Below are positions 24,961 to 37,900 of a DNA stretch of 64,000 bases, piece after piece. Made by a program: the position numbers and the translations under genes. The stretch's first letter is position 1; each line of letters starts with the position of its first letter. This stretch comes from Opisthorchis felineus (lineage: Eukaryota; Platyhelminthes; Trematoda; Opisthorchiida; Opisthorchiidae): contig SJOL01004361.1 of NCBI GenBank assembly GCA_004794785.1, positions 120,706 to 184,705 of the forward strand, written 5' to 3'. A model generated the notes under the pieces. It searched no databases. It was not told where the DNA came from and saw nothing but the letters and a program-made list of their open reading frames with translations.

Positions 24961-27900
24961 TCATCAGATACACCGCGTTTGGGCTAACACAAATACCGAG
25001 CTGTGTAAAATTCTCAAAGACACTGTTTGTCCTTGGGTTTCAGGGGATATGTTCAGAGATGCACTTTCTGAAGCATGGCCTTGCACTTTTTTGATGCAAG
25101 AAGCGTGCTGGAAGATGTTTTGATATAGATCATTCTACTCAACTGTGCTTGTGCTTAGCTTTCAGCTTCCAAGACAAGAACAATGCCATCTGTGTACTCT
25201 ATATCGACAATGTTCTCCCAGCAATGAGTTGAACACCGGAATTCCGAAGCCTTTTTATCGTTCATCCATGAAGTTGATTAGAAAGCGAAAAGCCTCGCCG
25301 GACACCGCCTTTAGTATGAAAACCTGTGAAGCTCACCATACACTCTCACACACCCGAAAGCATGTGAAGACGATGACCAGCTTGTATTAACAAACTTCTT
25401 GAACAAGCGTAGCAGATGTAGCTGAGAGCACTGACCGATGGGCATAATCGAATGCACCCCTGAAGTCAAGGAACAGCAGGATTCAGGTTTGTCTGCATAA
25501 ATAGAAGTGCTCAAACACCGGATGAGATGTGCAGATGTGGCCGACGCAGCCCCTGCACGGTCGAAATCGCGCTTCATGATCACCGGTCAAGATTTCGCGC
25601 GTTGCTGTAAGACTATGAAGAATCAATGATGGCAGGGGCTTTGTTACAACGCGAGTAAAACCGACGCCCACATAGTCACAGCATTGACTGAGAACACCTG
25701 TTTTTGAAGATGGTCATTATTAGATTCAAGCTAATATTCCGGGATGGTTCCTTTCTCTCAGAGAGACGCCAATAAACTAGACAGGGAAGGCTAACAGCCG
25801 AGAGAACAACGATAAGTCAGATGGGATAGGATTGAGGGTCGGCGAACGAAGAGCTACAATTGCAAGTAATACTACCCGGTTGGTAGAGCAGAGGAATGGA
25901 GTTTGTTTGAGTAGAAAGTCCGCTGAACTGTGTAAATATTGTGCAAGGGAATTCCAGGTAGTGTGGCTCGTGATGTACGACTGTTTCATTCTTCACTGCT
26001 GATAATTCAACGCAAGCCTTTCCGCGACCTCTCGGTTTATGCACCTACTCCCTTGCCTTCCGTCGTACATTGAGTCAGGTGCAGCATTCTGGCATGAGTA
26101 CCGATTTGAAAGTTAGTTGACAATGGACAAAAGGCTTTCCACTGGGATATGGTGAAGTAATTTTTTTCTTTGGAATTGGGAATCAAAATTTCCACCGCTC
26201 TTCGACACTGATGCCATCGAAGAAGCAGACAGTAATGGAAACAGTAAGAATCATGGACCTGAGGTGCGTACGGACGACTCATGTCAAGCTTAAAAAATCA
26301 AAGCGTGCCTGCGTGGCCTATCTGAGGGCACGGGATTTGATGTCACCAATGTGTAGGTTGCCTATATCAGAAAAAATGAGAAAATGGTAGAGTGGAGGTT
26401 TTGGCGCTGATGGCTCAAACAACAGTGGCCTATGATACAACTCGCGCGCTTATGCCACAAAAGGGAGTAAACTTGCGTAATCGTGTCCCAAATCTGGTTC
26501 CGAAGACTGACCAGTGAGGCAGGAATTGTCACAGATTCCGTAAGGGACCCAAAGCTCATAACTCAGTCTGTGAGCTTGGTTATGGGGGGGGGCTACCAAA
26601 CAAGGCATGGAAGTTGCCCAAAATACTACTTCGCACAGCAGATGCTTTTTGAATAGCGCACTCTCTCACTCATGTAGTTTGGCCGTAGCGATCGTACCAG
26701 CAGTCAAGTCCAACCACCGAACGCCCGAAGGGTGCGATCTTTGGGCCGGCACTTTCAATCCCGTCCTTCGTAAGGAAAAGCAGTGCGGCCATTTTCACTA
26801 ACATAAACGTGAGGGAACACTTTAGCGCCATCAGTGAAGAAAACAGCACCTTCGCACTCTAAAACCAATACGTAGTACGAGGGTTGACTGCTATCACCCT
26901 TTGACCTTCTCGCCATAGAGGCACTCTCCAGAAACTCCAGCCTCCTTAGTCCGCAAGATCACTGAAGCACGGAAGCCAGACCACAGCGGCAAGTTGGTAC
27001 ATTACGTGCTCGATACACCTTTATGGTTACTTCAAATGGAGCTATGCAGTCACTGTACGATTTTTTAGAGATGTGGTAAACAAATTTCACACAAAAAGCT
27101 GATAGTGTTAGGACATCACCGGTCGCAATAAGGATACTTACAACGTTAAGGAACCAATAGGATGCGCCGCCTATAATTCTTGTCCGTCTGCTGGAAACCA
27201 CCGCCAATCAAGTTCAGGCTACCGAAAATGCGTCACAGTAGCCAGGAAAGGCGTTCTACCGCGACGCCTGTTTAACATCATGGAACCCTTAGTGATCTCG
27301 TGGTGGCCGAATTCTGATCTGGCAACTCTATGAACCACAATCCCCCATCTAAGGAAGTCATTCTGAAGGTTGACTGAATAGGTTGAAATTCGCTGTGGTC
27401 AACTGTGACCGGTTGGACGTAGCAGGGTGTACACCTTGCAAAACACCGCCAAGGCTGAACAATGGAGCACACAAACAACGGCGGAATGGACTTAACGACA
27501 ACACGAGATTTCCTGTGGATGCACGTACGAGGGACCTCCATTCAAAAATGGATTTAAAAAAAGTGGAGACTTGATCGTTCAGTTGTCAAATGACGGCAAG
27601 TGAACGAACTGACTGCGTCAGATTCGCTTTCGTATGTCCGAAGAAGCGTCCTTCTATCGCAGACGTTTGCCCGGGCTCACAAGGCCGAAGCACTTCCCAA
27701 AAAAGTAAGCCGATTTAAGTGCACGGATAAATATCGGTCTATAAGTCCGCAGGAACAGGCGAACCATCTCAAGGTGTGCACTAACGGTAAGCCAACTGCG
27801 CTTTCTCGACGAATAGTGAACACCTCAAGCGGGCAGCGAAATGCGAACAGTTCGCTTTTATTGGAAACTAACTGGTCGTTCAGTTAATCTCCCGAGTAGA

Positions 27901-28659
27901 TAACCCCTCCCTTATCGGAGACAACTCCAATTTGGTTCCACGGACAGTCCACATTAGACGGGAAGCACTCAAAATAGTATTCAGCTTTAAGGTGGTTCTT
28001 AGATGTAGACCGCTGTGTCGATTATTTAAACGGGTGGATTGTTGAACAAAACGGGGATTGCAAACTTAAAGCAACCCGTAAGTAGTTCGATTCCTCCGAC
28101 TAGCGATCGGCAAGAATTAAGTTGCATCGGCATTTGATGAATAGCTTTGTCATCTATGCACTGGCACCTACAAACCCGGAGGAGAGGATAACGCCGGCTC
28201 GAACAGAATCGCTCCTTCCCAGCTAGATGTTATTGATGTTGCCCGAAACGGCAATTCATTACTCTGAGGTGAACAAGCAGTATCAGCAAAGCAAACAATT
28301 TAATGTTATGGATAATCCGTAAGCAACCCAAACAGAGATTTAGAATTCAATAAACAATATTCTTCCATGTACATGCAATCCCATATCTGTAGTGATCATA
28401 CCGTTGAAAATTCACATACGCTGATCACAACGACCCAGGCGAGGTAAATACAGACGACTTAGGCACCAGGGCATAAAAGCGTGAACATGTATAGGAACCA
28501 CCGCATCGATGTTCAGATTCGGAAGATTGTTCTTTATACAAAAACCTAGGGGGGGGGGTAGAAAAAAATACGAACTGAGTAGCTAGATTAAAAACACATA
28601 TTCACACTATATACATAATCACTGCGTTACATGTACAGAAACGAAGTGGATAGAAAATA
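24961..28659. other. Region immediately 3' of the BRWD/PHIP gene, no further gene recognised
   Basis: Contains the RTE 5'-region fragment (25.81-25.94 kb) and a G run near 26585 and 28550. Short open frames (for example 27600-27887 plus) have no known motif. The 3' UTR of BRWD/PHIP must begin at 28659 and extend leftward for an unknown distance. Confidence 0.55.
25810..25935 (-). repeat. RTE 5'-region fragment, second copy
   Basis: Matches 48.57-48.63 kb over gcgaacgaagagctac...gtaatactacccggttg against gcgaagagctgcaag...tgatactactcggttg, in the same orientation. It is a diverged remnant outside the host gene, without coding blocks. Confidence 0.55.
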
Positions 28660-28958
28660 CTACAAATACATCCTTGTGCGACGACGTCGTTTGTTTTGCC
28701 ATTGAGAAAGCCTCCCCGTGGACGATAAAGAAGATTCGGATGAGGTCATTGCAGCTGTTGTGATAGCATTAATAGCTCTGCGCAGACGTTTCCTTGGCTT
28801 TGTTGCCCGCCCAGAGCACGCATTTGGGTCCGAAAAGTCCTCAGAGCCGTCACTGCAGTCGGCGAAGAAAATAGTCTGTGAATTGCGGCTAGGAGGGCGT
28901 ATCACGCGGCCGCTCGAAGTTCGGACTGGGTATGGAGAGTCAGGAGTTGGATGATCGT
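28660..28958 (-). CDS. BRWD/PHIP: BRWD/PHIP exon K: basic C-terminus and stop
   Basis: 299 nt including the TAG stop at 28662-28660. Acceptor ttttcatacactacag before 28958. It takes exon J's leftover base to make GAC. The product is a serine-rich segment, an acidic patch ([17 protein letters not shown]), then KPRKRLRR and a terminal RRRRTRMYL. Alternating acidic-serine and basic stretches are usual at the C-termini of PHIP and BRWD proteins. The match is by composition, phase and position rather than a long conserved motif. An additional 3' exon cannot be excluded but is not needed. Confidence 0.82.
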
Positions 28959-31900
28959 CTGTAGTGTATGAAAAGGTCGCCGGAAAATGTTGGAAATGTT
29001 TTCATATAAACGAACAGAAAAGGTTTCTCTAAAGATTTCCCCTCGGTGCTAATCGATACACATAAACCGTTGAAAGCAGTTAAATGCTTCAGGATAGTAA
29101 TGAGTTAGCTACGCTGATATTATTGGCTGGAAACGGTGAACGCCACACACAAAAAACGATGGACGAAACGACAGGCAGACTGTGTGGATTGAGGAAATAC
29201 GCTAAAACTACCTCGAAGTTATGTCTGGCTTCACCTACATTTGGCGATCTACTAACGTGCTATACGTCGGATTATCTGATTGCACGTTACCGGACTTAAA
29301 TAGCAAAAGCGGAATATGTTCACAGGCTGCTGAGCTACCCTGGAAGCTCAGTTTTGTACATTTCCAATTGCAACAAGCGATAGCTTGGGACTATAAATGC
29401 AAGTGCCGATCTGGGTAGGCTCGTCCACTGGAGAGTGGTGCAGTTTGTACTAAAATCCAGCACTGTGCGGTCAAGACTGAGGCCAACCAAACGTAAACTG
29501 ACCATTGTTGTCAACTAACAATACAAACCTCATTACCGATGAAGGTAGATAACCAGAACAACACGTGGGCCCAGAGGAAATAACACAAAGTTGGACTCAT
29601 GCCTAACCGGCCGGCACTTAGAGTTCAATAAATTTCACAAAATCCCTTAACATTATCAATTGACTACACCCGACAATATGCTAGTGGGGTTATCAAAAAA
29701 GCGTTGAGTATAAGTATCGCCAATGCAACCGTGCATCACGCAAGCAGCCAAAGTGTCAGGAGTACAAGATTGGCCAATAAGAGAAGAAGGTTTACCAAAG
29801 CGCTTCCTGGATAGCAAGGATAACCTCGATCGATTACCACTAGTTCGATGTAGTGTGGTGGTCTCTATTAAAGGGACCAGCAAAACACACGGGCTGACAT
29901 CCTCCGCCATGCTACCACTAGACCTATAGACAAAAATGGAGGTAGGAAATTCCCGAAGGAGATCATTTTATGGATGAAACACTTATCTGCACATACAGCT
30001 GGTGTGACCGACTAGCCTCGGACGAATATCGGACGAATATTTATACGTACACGATGCTAATTACTTGCAACGTTATATCTAATGTATTTATATTTATCAG
30101 ATGAATATGCAGTACAGTCTGTTTCACGATTAGGCTGCACAGATATACAAAACAACGACGCAAAAACGGCGTAGTGGATAGTGAGCTGTCCATGAATTGC
30201 ACTTCATCTGACCAAAACATTCCAAAATACACTAGTCTCCAACACACGTTAGGACGTGTGTTGGAGACTACGTCTGTGTAGTAAGCTCTAAATAGAGCGG
30301 ACCAGTGATATGTTGCCGGAGATGTCGTCAATATCAGAATTATTACAGCGTATTAAGAAAAGGGGACAACTTCTATCCACAATTAGCCTTAGATAGTCGA
30401 GCAGATGAATGTCTCCAGTACGTACGGACTACTTTCGAAAATTTAACCATATGGCCTTCCTTCGGAATTTAACATCAGGATTCAACAATGAGTTGACATA
30501 GCAGAGAAGGTTGGTAGCCCAGGTAGGGTAACTAATGACTGAGTTGTTCCGTTAGCTTGACGACTTTTTGTAAGCAAATCATGACCAATCTGGTTGACAT
30601 CATTACTGTGTAGTTGGGTATTGGTGCGTCATTGTGTAAGCGCTGATAAGCGTTACGCTGGCAAGTAAAGGAACTCTTGGAATCATGATAAACCGTGGCA
30701 ATTTACCTTGATCCAATCTAGGTTCCTCTGGACAAAGCTAACCGGGTACAAGTCGGAGAGGTCAATCTTAATGGATACCTGGACATCGATCAATCAGAAC
30801 TGGGAACATCAAACCCACCAAACAAATTGCACTCACAGATCATCCTCCCCTGTTAAACAGGGTACACATTAAAGTAAGTGTAATACCGATCTACATTAAC
30901 AAAACGACGCATCGTCACCTTACGGCGCACCGGAAAAGACTAAACGTTTGCAACGAAGCTGGCAAGCTCAGATCAAAACCCAACGACAAACGGAAAATGG
31001 TTCAAAGACCCATATCGGGGCACAGTTTCACGAACATCTCATGCTCAACCGACCAGAGAAGCAGAAAATTCCCCAGCTGCCTTTAACTGTATTACAAGCT
31101 CTGTCTGGAGACGAGTGAGACCACTTTGCAAACCAAGCACCAAATGGTCAGTGATCTCAAAACTGTTATCCAAAGTATCATGGACTAGGCGAGCGCTGCG
31201 GCAATATTTTGTTGGACTGTCTACACGGAACCGGCAGTGGGAGGCAGTAGGGTTTGTTAGCCCACGTGCAGTGATCAGTGACCTAACTACCCCGCCGTTA
31301 GAACGAACCGCTGCATCGAAGACGATCCTTATTGGAAGGGTAACTACTGAAAGCACCAAGAGTGCATACACTCGCCCCCACGAAATATTCTACATAAAGT
31401 CAAAAATGCAAACGCAAAAAGCAGATTTTGTAAACCGGTGGGTATAGATAGTAACAAGTCCCTCACCAACTGTATATCCACGATTCTCTAATCGCTTCGA
31501 ACTGGTTCCTCGTCGAATGAGTGTGTTTCGAGCCTTTCGAAGGACAAGCTTCCTACAGGCTAGTTTGGACTGACGTAGTCGAGGTTTGGCAGTATGCCGC
31601 CGTTGCGTTCGGGGAGGAATATCGTCGTTGCTGAAGCTGCACATTTCATGAATTCCTTCGGAGAGTGAAGAGTTGGGTAAGCCAATAATGGTCGAGACAT
31701 GCGGAACGAATACTTCAGAGACCCATTTGTGCAGCCACTCAGTGTCAGCAAAAACAGCTGTTTCCGGATCCTCGTTATAGAGTCTGGAATTGGAGATCAT
31801 AAGATTTAGGTCCGAGATACACTCGTGAGGACATCGATAAGCTCCTTGAGGGACCGACCGTAAATGTCGCAGGCGACTTACGATGCTCATCGTAGCTGAG

Positions 31901-34900
31901 AGGCGCTTTTGGATGGAGGACAAATCCATAGGACAGCTAACTATGCTCAAGTAATCCGGATACTCTTCCATATCAATTGGATTACGAAAGAACAGGCTGT
32001 GTTGATTCGCAGTTAATGATTTGATGAGGTTCAAACACGTAGGGACCCAGTTCGCTGGTAGCAAATGAGCACAATGGTTACAAAATTCACGCGATGTGTT
32101 TGGAAGAGAAGGTTGAACCGAAGGAATAACACGTCTTGTAGGCGATTGAAGCTGATACCTAGTACGTCTCAAAGGTCTCACAGTGGATTGAGTCTCTGAA
32201 GGATCGTGGGGCAATGGAGGGGTTTGGGCATTGACAACTCGAGGCCGACAAGGTACATCTAATTCATCCAGGCTATCGTGCGAAACGAGGATGGTAGAGG
32301 AATTTCCGATAACAGAAGCAACATCGATATCAACTTGTGTGGTAGGACTAGTTACAGCCTGGGGACCCGAATTCTTCATTTCGCGTTCAAATTTCAAGCA
32401 TAGACGTTGAACGTCGCGCTATACATTGAGAAGATATATGTAAAGGTTTTAAAGCATGTATATGGTACGCAAAACGAAGTAGTCCAGTTTGAACATTCTA
32501 CGATAAAGTATACCACACTCAGAGTCAACCTGATGTAGACTGCTTAGTAATATGGGGTGCCTAAAAACCGCGGAAGTTCATTAGTATCGCCTTGACAGAT
32601 TATCTGTCGATGGATTGAATTCTCGAAATGAGTTAATAATTTTCTCGATTGAGTATTGGTTCCACGAAGAATATAGGTACACTGAATAACCAACGTGGGA
32701 CCGCTGATCCTAAATAGTGTTTACGGTTCACGAACTGCTTCAAATTTCCACCGCGGGAATGAGTCGTAAGCAGATGAAGCAGCAATATGTGAGGTTAATT
32801 AAGCTATCCTACCTGCAGTGACTATAGTTCAAAGTAACAATACATTAGTCCACAAATGAACAAACTCCCGCATGACGAGTCGACTGACGTTAGAATTCGT
32901 CAACGTGATTCGACAAGAGGATCAAATTGGATTGCAGCTTATAGCGAACAGGGATACGACGGATAGTTAGTGAATGTTTAAAGCACAAGGCACGGTGGGA
33001 ACAAATCGATAGATGAGCGCGAAAAAATAATGTTTTACCTAGACTTACGGTATAAGGTCAGCGTAGCGTGGACTTAATCGCAGAATGAGATGTAATTGCC
33101 CGTTAATTCGTAATGCCCTTTGTTTGTAGTGCATTCACTCCTACCCTCGGAGGATTGGCAAACTAGTGTCATCACCCCAGCTTGATAAACCGCGTTCAAA
33201 TAAATTAAATCAATTCTTAAATGAAGAACAAGCTCTGACGCAACAATCGGACATATGTATGATGGAGAAAAATATACATGAGCGAATCCCTCCTTGGAGA
33301 GGTGTTTTCCAATCCCAAAACTGCTTATTGTGGAAAACTTGAGTGTTTACTACGGACGAACATCCCATGATTCTTAACTCGACGGTCGGCTATCAACTGC
33401 CTACGAAGTATGCTGATTTCAGTGACATTATTGTGAACTTCCAGTACTTCCAGTCATGAATCTCAGAGTCAACACCTTAGCAATTTATAGGCCTCTGAGC
33501 CGTAAGCCGAAAGCCATGAAGTCCTTGCAAATCGTTGATGGATACTTTGTCGGCATGACTGCCGAGTTAGGATAAAGGGATGAGCAAGAAATCAAACTCC
33601 TCCACCGTTTCCAGAAACGGTGGAGGGGTTTCCAACATAAAAAAGTTATGTGGTGACGTTAGTGCTAAATTGTTAGCTCACTCAGCTAGTCAGGGGGGAG
33701 TTACAGATGAATGATCGTAATGTTCCAACCGTGGCATAACTAACAACAGATCGTAGCATCGCGCGTGGCCGTTGGTCTGGATGCAGCTAACGTATGCGGT
33801 GCCCCATAGGGGAAAATTGACTAATCGTTGCACAGTTGCCAGGTTTGGCTAAAACGTCCACTGGTGAAGCGGACACTGTAGGACCAACAACTGATTATGC
33901 TGTCATACCAGGCCACTAGTCGGGGCGCAGTTATCATATTTGATGCACCAGGGGAAGTCAAACTGGCTGACAAAAGGGACGATCTGCTGTTACGACATGA
34001 CACGTCACTGGTCCCAGCTAATGTACGAATCCATCGGCTGTCAGGACGAAACAGTAGCGACTAGCTGACGAATCTAGTACGTAGCAGTAAGTAAGTAGTG
34101 TAAAGTTCATTTCCCATCTTGCAGAAATGAAATCTACTGTGAGGCTACCGAACAGTCGTTCCGGGTAAGTCTCTGAGAAGAATTTTTTCTCACTGCAAAA
34201 TAAAATGGTGGTGATCTCACCAAATCGAAAGAGAAAGTCTCCGGGTGCTATATAATCCCAGGTTGGTGTTCAAAAGACTCAAATTCATGCCATAAACAGT
34301 TCAAAAACCCTCACTGATTGGATCTAGGACGAAAGAATGGCAGTAAAGTCCTAAAAACTCGCTAGAGTGAATTCAACAGTCATGCCTGGGTTTTGTCAGT
34401 ACAGCAGACTGACAGAAAACGAAAAGATTTACTGATAAAGAAGGTGAGTACGGTTTTCAAACCAATAATGAGTGGCTGTACAGATACCAACAGCTGCATA
34501 ACAAAAGCTTAGCGGGGAATCTGCAGACGTCCCTACCAGTAGTTTTCAGGTTGCCGGACCGCATTCCAGATGCTGGTAAAGGGCATGAACAAGCGGACAT
34601 AGATCACCCAAAGAAACCGGCTTATTTTCGCGCGGGAGGGCTAGCCCTGCATAAGAAAGAAACAGTCGAGTACGCCTATCATTACCAAGCCAGAATTACC
34701 GCCCCTGAATGTGGGTAAATGCAGGAGATCAAGTGGTTTCAATAATCTGAGTACAAACAAGCTGAGTGCACAACATGAAGCCAATAAAGATGACGAAGGA
34801 GTTATCCAGAAATAGACGCGTCTCAATTCGACAACGAGATGGTGCGACAAAACAAGAGGGTTGTACTGATACTGGATAACTGTACTGCACATAAACCCAC

Positions 34901-37900
34901 TCAGCTCAGTAACATTAGGCTAACGTTTCTATCTACAAACACATTTTTCCGCCCGCGGCCACCAGATGGAAGTATCACCATATTCGTGGAAAATGGACTG
35001 GCGGAGCCAGCTTCTGTCACACAATTCTTGTTCAGCGGAAATCAGCCCCAACTCGAAATCTACCTCCAGGCAAATAAATGAATTACCTTCGCATATTTTC
35101 TCCGGTTATTCCACGCCATTTTATCGATCCGGAACGCTTAGAAAAATATATCTAATGCGATAACCTTAATAAGCTTTCCCACTTGTTGCTTAAGTAAACT
35201 GACTGGACTCGGTAGTATTGCTGCTGAGTTGAACAGTAACATCGAGAATACAAATTTGGAACAATTTTTGATGAGCCTAACGCCCAAAGAGTACGCAAAT
35301 ATTGGTAGGTTATCGTCTAGCGATACGTACTTCCAGATGGTCATTTCAATTCCGTGGTACCCTCAGAACAAGGCGAAAAGGACGAAGAGGATATCAACGG
35401 GTACGAAGCAGTCATAACAATGACCGTTGCAATCTTCCACGCTTCTATGGCTCGAACATTTGTAACAGAGTTACCCCGGGACAAGTTTCCAGAGGTAGAA
35501 AGTGATTAAGACGACTAAACATCATAAGGAACGAAGCGAAGAAAATTTAGACTGTTTTGGACATTTTTCAGGTTGACGTTTTTTCCCTTTTAATCTTTGT
35601 GGAACTAGATTGCTTTCCATCGAGGGGCAAATATCGTCTCAGAGCGAACGACTTTTGATAGGGATTTCGTACTGTGAGTAAAGGAAACCTACGCAGCACT
35701 AAAGCTTTTTAACCTTGTTAGGAATCAGCCGTACTGCGCATCGCACAAAGCTCCAGGGAGTTTTAAGGGGAAGAATAATTCACACAATGAATAAAGCTTT
35801 CATCTGAGAAGTCTTCACTCGAGGAGCCAGTCAACACGTGATCACGTGGTGTACATTCCTGTCTAAGTGCGAGTTACACACAATGCTGGTCAGCCGCCAG
35901 TGGCCGAACGGACAAGTGCTCAAACAACTAGTCGGGAGGTAGCGGCTTCGAGACTCCCCGGAGTTTCCTGAGATGCGCACTGATGATGATTCCCAACAAG
36001 GATGAAACAGCTATACAGTGCTTCAAGTGAACATTCACAAAGCTCCCCACACTACCAGAGAATAATTTGTAGTTTTCCCAACGTGCTCGCTTCTCGGGAG
36101 ACTGCTGTATGAAGTGCTCACCAGGAGCACTAATCCGAAATCTAAGCGAAATGCTGTCTAAGCAAAGGACACAAGCAAACGCAACAAATATCGACCAAAG
36201 CAGACGAATAGCACTAGATGCGGTACATTGCGTTTCGGCTTGGATGTCTTACGCCAGAAGAGACGACGACTGAACCGTACAATCCAACAACTTTGTGGGT
36301 AAGATACACCAAAGTGTTCAGACAATACGGTCTCCCCATTTGAAGAGCAACTCACCTGAGACAGATGCGAATCACTAATGAACTGACTGGCTATTTGATA
36401 GACCAACCGAGCATTCCGTACGATGTTGCTACTAGGTTGATTGTATCGTACTGTATTGTCCAGAAGTAACTGAAGATCGGCCTGTACAGCTGCAGACTGA
36501 CGATAGAACCCAGTGCTAAGACGCGCCATAATCAAACCCAAATCAATTGGACAAGGATTCACAAACAGATAGTCTGGATAGGTTGCAAGGTCGACTGGAG
36601 CGGTGAAGAATTCACTCACGGGGAGACGAGCAAGCTAAAATCGGAGATAAAGAACGGATTTCAGTGGTGATATAGGTGACACTGTTATCCCATCATAGAT
36701 AAAATTGCGATAGCTTTGAGGGTAATTAAACCAACAGAAGGGGGTGAGATGGTTCAGTGGTTAGAGTGCGAATTTACCGACCGCAAGGTCCGTGGTTCGA
36801 ACCCAACCTCTGCCTCTCGGCTTCCCCTGTCTAGGCTTGGGCAACCTGGCAGCATCCCAACCCTCGTGCTTCCTTCTGGTGGCATGGCAGCAAGGCACCG
36901 AAAGGATGCTAGAACTGAACGATTTTTTATTTAAACCAACAGAAGGCCATCTGCACCTTAAGGATTGCACCCCTTGCTCACAAAAAATTGAACAGAACGG
37001 CAGTGAGCCTGTCGCAGAAAGGACATTAAGCAGTTTGGCAAGAATGAAAGTCACACTTGGCAAGACCAGATGCAGCGCACAGTGAGTGGCGAGATTGACA
37101 GGCCAGTTTGAAGTTGTGTAACTTGATCACATTTCAAAAAAGAATAAGCAATAGGAGATTGGGAATGCTACTTTAGTGTGGTCCTGTTATGAAACCATAC
37201 ATCCAGGTGTCGCAGTTCAATCAGTCTGGGTCGTCTCTTAACTGAAGAAAAATATGTTGCTGGAGTACCTCGACAGTATAAGCTAAAATAAGGCGGAAAT
37301 GAAAAAAAGGAAATTCCAAGAACAGGTGTCAGAATGAAGGTCTGAGGAAAGCAAGTGGTAAAGACCAAAGCTAGATGTACTCACTCGATGGAACACCACT
37401 CATAAGGATCCCGGAAACTCATCGACAGCCCACAACCGTTTTCGCTCTTCTAGGGGCCAATCAGGTAGGCGCAGTCCCCGAGTTTACGTCAATCTTAGTT
37501 CTATCTGAACTCAAATTGGACGCAGATCGCGAAATACACTCATTCGCAAATCAATTTGATTTTAACGAGAGACTCGGCAGAAACCCAGCTGAATGTCTGG
37601 TTTATGATATTCTTCAACTGATTGGCTACACAGAGGCGACGATATTCGAGATATCGCAGTATATTGCCTTTGTGCACCACACTCGGTTGAGGAATATCAT
37701 AAACGAGAGATTCAGCTGGGATTCAGTTGTCTCTCGCTGAAGCCAAGTTAGTTTTAAAATGACTGTATTTCGTAGATTTACTTACCTTATCAAAACAACA
37801 CAGAAGACGCTTGCAGTGGCCATGGAGGTCATACTCACGAAAGGCAAACTTGGTTTCATACGAAGTGCGGGGTGTACCAAACAATGCGCGCAAAGACTGG

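Larger units (their letters stand above)
32419..36355. other. BRWD/PHIP intron I-J
   Basis: 3.9-kb intron. It holds a hairpin at 33594-33631, a pogo/Tigger-like transposase remnant around 34.5-35.1 kb on the opposite strand, and one copy of a dispersed repeat at about 35.80-36.03 kb. Nothing else was recognised. Confidence 0.7.
36635..37785. other. BRWD/PHIP intron H-I
   Basis: 1.15-kb intron containing a complete SINE with target-site duplications (36726-36946) and two opposed copies of a short coding-like repeat (37.58-37.74 kb). Confidence 0.75.

Noticed and set aside
31845..31881. A 37-nt micro-intron (GTAAGT...CAAG) inside bromodomain 2
   Set aside because: Its length is not a multiple of three; removal would shift the frame before the conserved ISNSRLYN block.
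36742..36815. A possible functional tRNA gene (A and B boxes)
   Set aside because: No acceptor stem or anticodon arm can be completed, the unit continues into a SINE body with target-site duplications, and it occurs in three copies.
37375..37740. A 121-codon plus-strand open frame as a separate gene
   Set aside because: Antisense within an intron, no known domain, and its end is the VEEYxKREI repeat read in another frame.
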